A DNA stretch of 64,000 nt, taken from positions 44,321,203-44,385,202 of the forward strand of contig JAJEKV010000002.1 in assembly GCA_021234155.1 (NCBI GenBank), in the 5' to 3' direction. Shown piece by piece: positions 12,446 to 23,217 of this stretch (the stretch's first letter is position 1; each line of letters opens with the position of its first letter). Under the pieces are notes generated by a model. The model saw only the letters and a program-made list of their open reading frames with translations, searched no databases and was not told the origin of the DNA. The position numbers and the translations under genes are program-made. Source of the stretch: Isoetes taiwanensis. Its lineage: Eukaryota > Streptophyta > Lycopodiopsida > Isoetales > Isoetaceae.

Positions 12446-13037
12446 CTTCCTGTTTAAGTTGAATGAGAATACTCTAGTTCGCTTTTAGATAATTGGGATT
12501 CCTCATCCCCTTGTCCACAAGCTACTCCCATAGCTTCGATCCATGCTTCCAACATTGTTAAGTCTCCTCTCAGCATCCGTGTAGAACATCATAAGCAATT
12601 GTTAGATTAGGAACAAAAGCATGTTTAAGAATAGGAGTACCTCCAACTCGTGGACTACCTCTCCGCTTGATTTTGTTCAATTGGTTTCCCCTTCGGCATT
12701 GATCTCCTCAAGAATCCAAAAAGCCAGATGAGTTTGCATTTGAATTGGGGATATGGATTGTGATCTAGTCGCTCGATCTCCCCCGCCATCTAATCAACCC
12801 GGTCCACCACGTGTAAAAAGGGAATTTTTATCCCCTCTATTCCCTTCTCCCCTGTTTCTGATATGGCTCGTACCATGCCAATGATTTGTTCCTTAACCAA
12901 TTATTTGTGCCAATGGGGTTCAACATCCTTTTCTCAAAATCTTTCCCACTGTCCTCTTTTTCTGACCCAATTGGCCATTGGTTGATGCTGGCATATATCC
13001 CACAAGCCTAGCTCAAATGAAAGGGCTATACTCAATG
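12446..13037. other. No gene seen
   Basis: No readable frame, repeat or terminal motif was found here. Confidence 0.3.
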
Positions 13038-13214
13038 AGGAATATTCCTTTCAATGTAATAAGGAATATTCCTTGTAACTATGGGTGCACTTAAACAAAC
13101 TAAAGAATATTCCTTTGAAGGTAATAAGGAATATTCTTGATAACTAGGCGCTAAGGAATATTCCTTTCAATGCAATAAGGAATATTCCTTTCAAGGTAAT
13201 AAGGAATATTCCTT
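13038..13214. repeat. Array of seven GGAATATTCC palindromes
   Basis: Seven sites matching or nearly matching AAGGAATATTCCTT, a perfect 14-bp palindrome, occur in 177 bp with irregular spacers such as TCAATGTAAT. Two sites carry one substitution. Each unit could form a small cruciform, or serve as a site for a dimeric DNA-binding protein. Function is unknown. Confidence 0.85.
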
Positions 13215-13818
13215 GTTATCTCTATATTGTTGACTCACGCTTTACCAAACACAATATGCATAGGTACACAATATGCCTTAACATAATCCATTCATTTGGC
13301 ATTTGTTGATTTGGCAATTGTTGATTTGGTAACATGTGGAACATTGAATGCATGTGGGATATTTGAGCCCATTACTAAAAAGGGTGGACTAGGATTATCT
13401 TGACAAGAGGACACGCGGGCTCAGAATCGAAGATTACAAGCCAGCGAGCCATAACTTTTCAACATCTAATCTCTATCCACACTTATCAATGAAGCAGCAA
13501 AACCCTATTTATATATGCGCACGATTTTTGTGATATATGCATGTGGGATATTGCTAACTTTGTGTTAGGGTTGTGCTAACTGCATACCAAGCAATTGGTC
13601 TCATAATATGGTTCAACCTATACATTTTACATTTGCAAAAATATTGAGGTGGGTGGATCGGCTCCCGAGGTGTGAAATCGTATGCATGGATACATCCCTT
13701 TCCTCTTCTGCCTAATTCCCAAAACAAAACCGTATGCATGCAACCATCCCTTTTATTTCCAAAATTCTGCCCTGCAGCTTCATTCCGTCCATTCCGTCCA
13801 TCTCCTTCACTTCCGCCC

Positions 13819-14117
13819 ATGGCCAAGTTCAAGACCACACTCTGCGAACACTATCCCCGCCATTGTGCCTCGCTCCTCCCCGCCAAAGACGGTCCTCCTC
13901 TTCCTCCGGAATTGTGTCTTCCTCCTCCGAGGCCACCCGTCTGATCGGGAAGTTCACTCCACCGGCCCGGAGGTGGAGAAGCTCATCATGGATCATCAGT
14001 CAAACTTCGCTGGTGATCGAGTGGGTGCATGAGGCTTACCTCGGCGAGGAGCGACTCCTCGAAATGAAGATGTATGCCATGGAGGACGACCTTCATATAG
14101 AGCTGAAGATGGCCTGA
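13819..14117 (+). pseudogene. Small protein gene remnant with two frameshifts
   Basis: The ATG in a good plant context (GCCCATGGCC, near 13819) opens a frame starting MAKFKTTLCEHYPRHCASLL with LPAKDGPPLPPE. The sense then passes to a second frame (FLLRGHPSDREV, EVEKLIMDHQSNFAGD) and to a third (EAYLGEERLLEMKMYAMEDDLHIELKMA, stop at 14117). Together they suggest a ~100-residue, charged, partly helical protein. The high GC here, compared with the AT-rich flanks, also marks it as former coding sequence. I do not recognise the family. A poly(T)-rich region follows. Confidence 0.4.
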
Positions 14118-15000
14118 AGATCAAGCCTTGTTTTTTGTAATCCCTGGTTTCAATTTTTTTGGTAATAGTCCTTGTGACTATTCTTTGTAAAAAAAGTCGA
14201 TTTTAATTAAAGTGGGATTCATTCCATTCCCATTTTTTTTAGAACCACAATAATTTACACAAAAGAAGCACCCAACCAAAACCGGCCATAATTGGAATTT
14301 TTGTCTATTAGTGTGCATCCAAGCTTTTCTTCCGGTTTTTGGATAGCGTGTCGAGAACAAGAACAATACAACGCAAACATGCATTAGACCTATCAAGTTC
14401 TAATTGAAAAGATTCTTAGTTGAACATTTTGGCTCTATTTTCTTAGGTGGGTAGACAATAGATCACAAATTCCAACAAAAATTATGCAAATCGTTTACTT
14501 AATCACCCAAAAATACTAGTTTTGAGATACCTTATATTTATAAATGGGCTCATTACAATATATATTACAGTGGGTGAAGAGACCATAGTGGTCGTATGGG
14601 CACAATCATTACACCCTCTTCACACATGAACCACCTAGTGCAAAGGGCGTGGAGCTCTCTCCTAGTCACCTGAGCAACTTATAGGCGATAGAAATTTGTA
14701 TGAGGAGTTCCTTTATGGGCCACGTGCTTGTATGTTCAACTGATGTCCCCACCCTCTTCTCGGCACCTTTCTTTAATGAAATGATCTTTTCATTGCTCCC
14801 AAGCATGTACTATTTGGTCGAGATAAGGACTGCAAGAGACAAAATCAAATTAGTCAAGTGATGCTACATGCAAAAAAAAATAAAATAAAACATAGTTCTT
14901 AGGGCCATTTTGAAAAAATAATGCATGAGAAAGGCAACTCAAAGGAAAACGCCAGTGTTTTAGGGAACAGATTCTTCTTTCTCTACGAATGAAAAGGCAC
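14118..15000. other. No gene seen
   Basis: AT-rich sequence. The phrase AATAGTCCTTGTGACT near 14164 recurs at about 18342, so the two regions share a dispersed repeat. No coding sense recognised. Confidence 0.3.
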
Positions 15001-15009
15001 CAAAGCGAA

Positions 15010-15620
15010 AAAATGCAAGTTTTGTGGAATACATCTTTCGACTCGGCGAGTCGAAAAGCAACCAAAGTTTAAAAAACGCAGGTTTTATAAGTCAGAAGGG
15101 TTTCACTCGCGAAGTCGAAAGGCAACAAAGTTTAAAAAACGCAGATTTTATGAGAAGGTTTTTCACTCTCAAGAAGTCGAAAGGCAGCTCAAAGCCGTAA
15201 ACACGGTTTTATGGAGAGAGCTTTCGACCGCCATCGAGAAAGGCGCTCAAAGCCAAAAAATGCAAGTTTTAGAGTTGGCGTTCGACTTCGACTCGCGAGT
15301 CGAAAGGCGTACCAAAGCCGAAAAACGCAGGTTTTATGGCCGAGGTCTTTTCGTACTCGCGAGTCGAGAAAGGCGTACCAAAGCCGTAAACGCACTTTTA
15401 TGGGTCGGGAGGTTTTTCTCGACTCGCGAGTCGAGAAAGGCGTACCAAAGCGAAAACACAGGTTTTATGGGTCGAGGAAGGCCTTTCTCGAATCATGAGT
15501 CGAGAAAGGCGACTCGCAAAAAAAATGCAAGTTTGAGGGCCTTTCTCGACTTCAAAGTCGAAAAAGGCAACTTCGAGAAAAAAAGGGCAATTTCAAAGCT
15601 CAGAGTCCGAGAAGGTCGAA
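15010..15620. repeat. Tandem array with GACTCGCGAGTC palindromes, unit about 60-75 bp
   Basis: About eight to nine diverged units. The best-preserved ones combine CTCGACTCGCGAGTCGAG (a perfect 18-bp palindrome near 15418-15435), AAAGGCGTACCAAAGCC, then AACGCAGGTTTTATGG. Units at both edges are more decayed. Short frames read through the array are by-products of the repeat. A related hairpin lies at 17716-17741, so the array may be one end of a foldback-type element. Confidence 0.8.
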
Positions 15621-15631
15621 AATGAATAACC

Positions 15632-16262
15632 TTCAAACATCCTATGTATTTTCTATGAAAAAATACCCTCCCCATAAATTTCCTACGTATTTTCCATAAA
15701 AAATAGACCCTCCCCATGTATTATCTAATGGACACATATCCGATGGACCCTCCCCCTTTCTAATAGACCATACCATATAGCTATATGAAGAGGGGACCAT
15801 TGGGCTCATATTTAGCTATGTAAAGAGTAATGCCTAATGCACATGTAAATAGCAACATATGCACCTATAATGCACATTATAACCTACTATGCATTAAATC
15901 TATTAATAAGCATTAGACCTATATATTAATATGTACTTGTATCAATAGCCCATGGTTGAATTTTAAACTTTGGTACATACCTTTGAGACAGAAGATCCTT
16001 TTGTACCACTTGGAAGAAGCTCCCCAACGCCATAGCTCCAATGGACACTATGTACCACTTGGAAATAGCTCCCCAACGCCATAACTCCAAAGACCAAAAA
16101 ACATCTTATGTATTTTTTCCAATGGACACCATATATTCTCTACGAAAAAATAGACCATCCCCTTGTATTTTCTACGAAAAAATAGACCCTCCTTATGTAT
16201 CTTGGAATGGACACTATATGCTATGTATTTTCTAGGTATACGTATAGAAAACAAATGGACCC
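15632..16262. repeat. Dispersed short repeats with AAAATAGACCCTCCCC
   Basis: Motifs of the form TTTTCTACGAAAAAATAGACC, partly diverged, with CCTCCCCATGTAT, occur at about 15645-15722 and again at 16100-16262. The phrase GCTCCCCAACGCCATA is also repeated at 16018 and 16066. Non-coding. Confidence 0.6.
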
Positions 16263-16289
16263 TCTCCTATTTTTGAACGAGGCATTTTT

Positions 16290-16400
16290 TTTATTTTAAT
16301 GTTTACCCTTTTTAATATATTAATGTTTACCCCGCCTTTTTTTTATATTAATGTTTACCCTTTTTAATATAATATATTAATGTTTACCCCGCCTTTTTTT
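16290..16400. repeat. Short AT-rich tandem repeat with TTAATGTTTACCC
   Basis: The phrase TTAATGTTTACCC (or a close variant) occurs four times between 16296 and 16391, separated by T-rich or CGCC-containing spacers. Confidence 0.6.
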
Positions 16401-17715
16401 CCCGCCTATACTTGAAATTTAAAATTTGGTACATACCTTTGGGTCTGTTCTTCTGAGTGGCTCTAATCTGCTTCCGGAGTGTTAGCATCCTCGATACCTT
16501 CAAGAAATCTTCAAAGATACCCATAATCTCTCGATATACTGATCGTTGATGGGAGCTCTCTTCATCGACCGTTCATGGCTTCCGGCTCCGACTTGCCTTG
16601 CATCTTCCCTTTTGCTCCAGCCTTGCATCCGAAAAAAAGGCGGCTCCGCTCTACTTTTCTCAGATCTATCGAATGATGGAATGGGGCTCTACTCTACTTT
16701 TCTGTATCTACCGAGAAAAAGGGGCGGCTCTTGCCGAAATGGTGGAAGCTTGTTCTGCCCTCCATTTTTCGTCAGAAACAGAGTATTCAGATAAGGGATA
16801 TCCGACAACAGGGAGCCTCTTAAGGACGCCGGGCCTGAGGGCCCATTAAGCGGCTATGGCGCTGGCCCGAGATCCGCCATCTCGAACGCATACATTTGCA
16901 GAGTACAATCGACCAAGGCCCGGGCCGAGCTCGCTTTTCCTTCTAGCTCTAACCCGGAAGAGCACCGATTTGAGAAGAACCAATTCTTAGTAGAAGAATC
17001 GATTTGAAGCGAGACCCTCGGAGCCCGAAGAGTTGAAGCGGGCGTCTTGAAGAACCGCTTTGATGGAGAGCTTGCAGAAGCAAAAGGTTTGAAGCACCAG
17101 CCTAATGGGGCCATAGCCGTTGAATCTGCTCCTGCCGTGTTGGAGTAAGTGTTGAATCTGCTCCTGCCGTGTTGAATCTGCTCCAGCTGTAATCCATCCT
17201 TAATCCTTTGCTTCTTCCGGCACCTTCCTCAGAATCTCGCTCCGGCTTCCAGGCACGACTCTGCCGCTTCCACTCTGCCGCCCCCTCAACCAGTCTGTTC
17301 GCTTCCCTTTTTGGCTCCCCTGATCGGATTTCACACCACTTTCCAAGGTTAGACCATGTGTACACGTTTTCCATCTTCTGGATGAACAGAGCCAAGATGT
17401 AGACGATTTTGATGTCGCCGAAGACTTTGTTGATCAAGATTTGGAGCTTTTGAAGACGAGGAAGCTTGTATAGAGCCAAATAAAGGTATGTTGCAGATTT
17501 CTTGCTATGATCTGGCTTTTTTTTGCAGATTCTGTTGTTTTGATGCACGTTTGGAAAATAGGAGGCGATGTGAAGCCAGCGATGCCGGCTAAGGAAGCGA
17601 CCAAGGAAACCAAGCTTCTGATTGGAAACCAAGCTTCTGATTCATCATCGCTATTAACAAAAATTCTTCCTTTTTCCTTCTCAAAGCTACTGCAGTCTTT
17701 TGTGAAGGCCTTCTG
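16400..17715. other. Unrecognised, possibly former gene sequence
   Basis: Moderate GC with several short frames on both strands, none with a known motif. Near 17119-17190 the phrase GTTGAATCTGCTCCTGCCGT is repeated two to three times. A TTTTTTTTGCAG acceptor-like site occurs near 17528. It may be exon/intron debris, but no source gene is recognised. Confidence 0.3.
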
Positions 17716-17741
17716 CCTTCTCGACTAATGAGTCGAGAAGG
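17716..17741. repeat. 26-bp inverted repeat related to the 15-kb array
   Basis: CCTTCTCGACT pairs perfectly with AGTCGAGAAGG around a 4-base loop. It shares the CTCGACT/AGTCGAG core with the palindromic array at 15010-15620, so the two may be opposite sides of one element. Confidence 0.7.
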
Positions 17742-17744
17742 TTG

Positions 17745-18200
17745 AGAATTTTATTTTAGTAATAATTTATTTTATTTTTTTAATATAATATTTAATTTTT
17801 ATTTTTAATATGAAATTTAATTTCTTTCTTTAATTTATAATATTTATTTCTTAATTATATATTTTTTAAAGGCAGATCCTCTCCCCCTCCAAACTCTCCT
17901 TGCCCCTAACCCTCCCCCTTTGCCTCGCCTTCCATCATCTTCTCCTTCCCTCCCTCTCTTTCTAAACCCCTTTTGCCCCATCTTTTGCCCCTTTGTCTAA
18001 ACCCCTTTCCCTAAACCCCTTCCCTCTCCTCTCTCATGCCTCTCTCCCCTCCCCTATCCCCTGCCTCTCCTACCTCTCCCTTGTGCCTCCTTCCTCCTAC
18101 CTCTCCCTTGCTCCTTTGCCTCTTTCCCTCCGTCCCTCCCTCCCTTCCATCTCCCCTTCCTTCCTATCATTCTTTCTCCAACAGCCTCCCCTTTTTTTCT
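17745..18200. repeat. AT-rich block followed by pyrimidine-rich block
   Basis: 17745-17870 is almost pure A/T. 17875-18200 is dominated by CCCTCTCC-type sequence on the + strand with strong strand asymmetry. The open frames read from it are compositional artefacts. Confidence 0.7.
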
Positions 18201-18879
18201 CAGATTGCTCTTTGTGAATGTTGTTGTTGTTTTATTACGAAAAAATTCCCATTTTCAGCTCGAGTCCCAAAATTCGAGATTTGACCCACTTTAATTAAAT
18301 GTGACTTTAAAGCTTTTTAATTAAATACAGAACTTGTTTTGCAATAGTCCTTGTGACTCCATTTTTTGTAAAGCTTTTTCATTAATGACAGAACTCCTCT
18401 TCTCTACAGCTGTTGTGACTATTTTTTTTGCTTTAACTGTTCTCTGAGTTTCCACTGTTCTTTTAGTTAACTGAACTATTTCTATCCTTTTCTGTATAGA
18501 TATAAGAAACATGTTTGGTATTTAGTTTGCAACTCAAGTTTTTGGTGCAACTCAAGTTAATGACAGTTTTTGTCATTAATTATAAAATGCAAAGTACAAT
18601 TACTGAAATAGTATACCAAAACAAACATTAAAGGCAACAAGGAATTTCAAGGTCACTTTTATGATCTGCACACTAACAAAATATGGTAACCAGCAACCAA
18701 TAGGAAAATATGTTCAGAGTATTTTTCTTTAAATGCATCTTGAAGCATCTGAAGCATCTGCCAAAAATTTCTGGATGTTGGTCCAGAAACCTCTTAAACA
18801 ATACCATCTGCATGAAATGAACACTAAACTATTAGGGTGTGTATACCACATCAAACCATGCACCATACCATGCCCCACA

Positions 18880-19175
18880 CTATCATATTCACCAGAACGA
18901 GCACATCCCACCACACACCACACCATTCACCACACACCCCACCACACACCACACCATTCACCACACACCATACACCATAGACCATACACCAACTATCATA
19001 TTCACGAGCGAGGCACATCCCACCACACACCACACCATTCACCACACACCCACACACACACCACACCATTCACCACACACCATACACCATAGACTATACA
19101 CCAACTATCATATTCACGAGCGAGCAAATCCACCACACACCACACCATTCACCACACACCATACACCATACACCA
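18880..19175. repeat. CACCACACACC tandem array, unit about 112 bp
   Basis: Three higher-order units start at about 18880, 18991 and 19104 with ACTATCATATTCAC, followed by CCACCACACACCACACCATT-type sequence. The + strand is strongly C/A-rich. Frames through it are artefacts of the repeat. Confidence 0.85.
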
Positions 19176-19179
19176 AAAA

Positions 19180-19460
19180 TGGTGGAGTGTGGAGCGGTGG
19201 TGGGTGTGTGGTGGTGGGGGGTGATGGTGTGGTGTGTGGTGGTGGGGTGTGGTGGTGGGGGGGTGGTGGTGGTGGTGCGTGTAGTGGTGTGTGGTGGTAT
19301 GATGTGGTGTGGTGGAGTGTGGTGGTGGGGTGTGGTGGTGGTGGTGTGATGTTGTGGTGGTGGTGGTGGTGGTGTGGTGTGGTGTTATGGATTGTGGTGT
19401 GATGTGGTGTGGTGGAGTGTGGTGGTGGTGGTGAAGTGTGGTGGAGGGGTGTGGTGTGGT
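19180..19460. repeat. GTGGTGTGG low-complexity array
   Basis: Directly after the CAC array the + strand becomes almost pure G/T (GTGGTGGTGTGGTG-like). The two arrays are roughly complementary and could fold back on each other. Confidence 0.85.
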
Positions 19461-19676
19461 ACAAGGTCACAAAATATATCGGTCGAAAAACAATCAAGTA
19501 ACTTGTTTGATTGACCAAAAAGGGTACAAGGCTTCTTTAAATCAGAAATCTTTTTTCTTCAAAAAAAAAAAAAACTTACATAGTCATAAAAGTATACTAT
19601 CGGTAGTATACTATTCAAAGATAGTGTCATTTACACATTCCTTATGATAGGAAATGTGAACACAAATGTGAACAAA

Positions 19677-19678
<2 letters not shown>

Positions 19679-19711
<33 letters not shown>
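19679..19711. repeat. (AT)n microsatellite
   Basis: About 16 uninterrupted AT dinucleotides. Confidence 0.95.
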
Positions 19712-19713
<2 letters not shown>

Positions 19714-19979
19714 CTTGTTACATAGTTCATCTTGCAAAATCGATACTCGGACTCATGATCAGCTCAAATCGGAGGGGCTGGCATGGCGATCGTTCTTTTG
19801 GATTGGCATCACAATGCATGACCAAAGCATCTATTAGAAATTGTCGATAGAGGACAGGGCGTATTCATGAGAGAACCATTTAGATGTAATCTGTGACATC
19901 CATAAATAAGGTTAGAAATATTTAAAGGAACATGAGATGCAGTACATACAAGAAAAGGCATACAACTTACTTCCATATC

Positions 19980-20420
19980 TCTACCAGAGACAAGAGCTTC
20001 AACATATTTGTGCATAAATCCCATCACATACAACCCACATGATGTTAAATCCGGACTCTTTGTGGCACCTCTACTTGCTGAATCCGATTAACATTATTTC
20101 TCTTCATGAAATCGGCGCCTCTAGATACTTGACCCGATCGATGTGGTTAACATTTGTGTGTGCGACCTACATATCCGCGAAATTTAGCGGACCGAATTAG
20201 CGAAGAAAAGCAAAGCAACAACTTAAAGTATTACATACCCTTTGATTGCTTTCTCGTTGATCGCATAACACTGTAAAGAGGATTCAAGGCGTGAATTCAC
20301 AGTGCGGTAGGATCTTGAATCAGATGGTGCGGCGTAAAATAGCCCGGCTAAAATGGTCATTCTCAAGGATAGGTGCAAGGATATGATGGCATTTAGCTAC
20401 CACAATCCCCTTCATCCCTG
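19980..20420 (-). pseudogene. Ulp1/C48-type cysteine protease-like remnant
   Basis: The minus strand contains SCGLYVMGFMHKYVEAL near 20000-20045, preceded in another frame by IQQVEVPQ. In peptidase C48 proteins the catalytic Cys lies in a (D/S)CG-x-YV motif a few residues after a V-x-V-P-Q strand, so both halves of the expected block are present but frameshifted. Further upstream (about 20360-20400) a frame reads HHILAPILENDH, resembling the region around the catalytic His. Such proteases are frequent passengers of plant CACTA/Mutator-like elements; no transposon ends were found here. Internal stops show it is inactive. Confidence 0.5.
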
Positions 20421-20820
20421 ATTTCACTATTTCAATGACATTGGTGATCCTTCAGTACATTCACCCTTTCTTTTCTTTCTGCTGGTAGCTTCTCTAAACC
20501 TTATATAGTTGTAAGCGGGATAAAAAAAAAGATTTTGCTCTTCCACTTTCGAAGGCAATGTCTCATACAAGCACACGGATTATATTAAGATTAACATTAG
20601 AGACAAGGAATAGCAACAAATACTGTTTCGGTTACAACCCGGGTTATTACACACGCCATAAAAGATCCACTAAGCGGCTACTCATTTTAGAGTTAGTTGC
20701 ACATAAAATTAACTATGTCGGATGCAACCACTTTCATTTCAGCCGTGAGACCGGTTCTTGAATGGCGTGAATTCCATAAGTTTATCCTTGTCATCATTTA
20801 CGTTTGTCGGATCCAAGATG

Positions 20821-21105
20821 TTAGTGTCATATTAACAATTGATCCATGACAATAAAGCATAAATTGATACCTTCCAATCTCATTTTCGATGGTTTAGACC
20901 TGCAAAGCGAGTAAAATATAATAAGCTCTTGAAGTATAAGTAAGTCACAACTTCACTGTTTAAAGTAAGTCAATGTTAGTGTCATATTAACAATTGATCC
21001 ATGACAATAAAGCATAATTTGATACCTTCAATCTACGTTTCCGATTGGTTTAGACACGCAAAAGCGAGTAAAATATAATAAGCTCTTGAAGTATAAGTAA
21101 GTCAA
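20821..21105. repeat. Two-copy tandem repeat, unit 155 bp
   Basis: TTAGTGTCATATTAACAATT starts both units (20821 and 20976). Both end in AGCTCTTGAAGTATAAGTAA followed by GTCA. Differences are few. Non-coding. Confidence 0.9.
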
Positions 21106-21224
21106 TTGTGGCGTTCCACATATTTATACATATTTAAGTATAAATACATGACACGTCACTATGGATAATTAATGGCACATTAATTAGTCATAAGCTAGGG
21201 TTAGCTATGTTAATAATTAAATTA

Positions 21225-23217
21225 CTAGGAGTTGCCCGGCGTTCTTTGGTTATGGATAATCTATAAATGATATATTGTAGCAATAAGAGAATAACCTAAA
21301 AAGGCTCACTATTAAAGCATTAACGTGGTTTCTCGTCCCTTATGCCATTTGCTCTATCTGGCGTTTATCCTTTTTTTCTTTTCCCTACACACTTCCATTT
21401 TTTACTTTTTTCTCATTTTCCTTACATGCTTTCTTTTATTCTCCCCCCTTTTTCTCTCCACCCCTTTCCACCCTCCGCTTTCCTTCCCTATTCCCTTTCC
21501 CATCTACCTTTTCCTGATGGACTTTTTCCTTTTCATTTTTCTCTTTTCTCGACCCCTTCCTTCTTCCCCTTTCTTTGTGCCTTTTTTCCCTTTTCTCTTT
21601 CTTTCTTTTTCCATTTCCCTTTTCCATGCCCTTTTCTCCACATTTTTTTTTTCTCTTCCCTTTTTTTTTTTCTATCCTATTTTCCTCTTTTTCCCACCTT
21701 TTCCTCTTCCCCCTTTTCTTTTCCTTTCCTTTTTTTTCCTTTTTTTTCCTTTTTGTATACTTTTTTCCTTTTCTTTTTCCCTTTTCCTTTTTCCCTTTAT
21801 CTTGCCCCCTTTCCCCTTCCCTCCCTTTTTCTCATGCCCTTATTCCAGGTTCCCTTTTCCCCTTTCTTTTTATATTTTCGTTCCTTTCGCTTTCTTTTTT
21901 CCATGCCTTTTTTCCCTTTTCTTTTCCCTCTTTCCCATGCCCTTTTTGGCTTTTGCTTTTCATTTCTCTTTTTGCCTCCCTTTTTCCCTTTCTTCACCCT
22001 TTTCCCTCTTCCCTTTTTCCCATGCCCTTCCCCTTCCCCTTTTCCCATTTACCTCTTCCCTTTTTGTTCGTTGCACTTTTTCAAGTTCCTTTCCCCTCCC
22101 TTTTTCTTTTTTTCTTTTCCCTCCATTTTTCCATGCCTTTTTGCCTTTCCTTATCCTCTTCCCCTTTATCTCGTGCCCTTTCCCCGTCCGTTTCCCTCTT
22201 CCCTTTTTTTTTAGCTTCCCTTTTCCCCTTTCTTTTTCTTTTTTTCTTTTCGTTTCTCTTTCCCTTTGTCTATGCCCTTTTTCCTTTCCTTTCTCCCCAT
22301 CCCTTTTTCCCCTTTTTCCTTCCCTTTTCCTTATTTTCCCAACCTTTCCTCTTCCCCTTTTTTGGGTTGCCCTTATCCCATGCTATTTTTCTCTTCCCTT
22401 TTCTTCTTTCCTCGTCCTTCCTCTTTTCTCCTTTTTTCCCTTCCATTTTTCATACCCTTTTTCCCTCCCTTTTCCCTTTTATTCACCCTTTTCCTCTTCC
22501 CTTTTTTCCCGTGCCTTTCACCCTTTTCCTTTTCCCTTCCCTTCCCTTTCCCTTTCCTTTCCGTTTCCCTTTCCCTTTCCTTTCCGTTTTCCCTTTTCCC
22601 GATGGCCCTTTTTTCCATTCCATTTTCCTCCTCCCTAACACTTTCTCTCTTCCCTTTTTTTTCCTTTCATTTCCTACCTCCCTAAGCCTTTTTCCTTTTC
22701 TCTTTCCCTTTTCCTTTTTCTATGCCCTTTTTCCCTTCCCCTTTTCTCCACTTTTTCCTTTCCTTTTCCCCTTCCCTTTTCCTTGACCCTTTTTACCTTC
22801 ACTTTCTCCTTTTCCTTGACCCTTTTGCCCTCCTTTTTCCATTTTTCTCCTTCCCTTTCCCTTTTCACTTCCCCCCCTTTTTTTTCTTTTCCCACTTTCC
22901 CCTTTCCTTTTCTATTTTCATCTATCTATCTATCTTTTATTTATTTTTTTTCTATTTCCCCTTTTTCCTTTCTCCCTTTTCTTTTGTCCTTTTCCCCTCC
23001 CTTTTCCTTTTTTCTTCATTTTTCCTCTCTTTTCCATTTTTCCTTTTCCCTTTTACCCCTTCACTGTCGGATTGAGTGAATCTTATTGAAGCAACAGTCA
23101 AGATGAAATTTTGGTTGAAATCACGCACATGTCATCTTCATCGTCGGTCGATCAAATCCTCAACCGTTCGATCTAGGTCTCCATGGAAGACACACGCTAT
23201 ATTTTTATAATATAAGA
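21225..23217 (-). mobile_element. Helitron, minus strand, polypurine-rich
   Basis: Read on the minus strand, it starts TCTTATATTATAA at 23217 after a flanking A and ends CTAG (21228-21225) followed by T. The subterminal GCCGGGCAACTCCTAG resembles the 3' ends of the other Helitrons here, but the hairpin is degenerate. Nearly the whole body (21350-23065) is a polypurine minisatellite on the Helitron sense strand; no gene is present. Non-autonomous. Confidence 0.75.
21350..23065. repeat. 1.7-kb polypyrimidine/polypurine tract
   Basis: The + strand is almost entirely C and T (CCCTTTTCC, TTTTTCCCTTCCC), punctuated by roughly periodic CCATGCCC or CGTGCCC. The long open frames seen in it (over 400 codons of Phe, Pro, Leu and Ser) are due to the lack of purine-containing stop codons on this strand and should not be called genes. 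A short (TATC)n run occurs at about 22918-22935. Similar tracts lie at 29350-29725 and 41695-42585. Confidence 0.95.

Noticed and set aside
15211-15717. Basic Arg/Lys-rich frames of about 70-120 codons
   Set aside because: They follow the palindromic tandem array; several frames are open in both directions with the same repeat.
18900-19150. CRISPR-like array (repeats with spacers)
   Set aside because: The repeats are low-complexity and the units tandem; the genome is eukaryotic.
18839-19518. 187- and 134-codon frames rich in His/Thr or Gly/Val/Trp
   Set aside because: By-products of CAC/GTG low-complexity arrays.
21325-22786. Open frames of over 400 codons rich in Phe, Pro, Leu and Ser
   Set aside because: They lie in a C/T-only tract where stop codons cannot occur on that strand; several frames are open at once. 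No protein-like composition.
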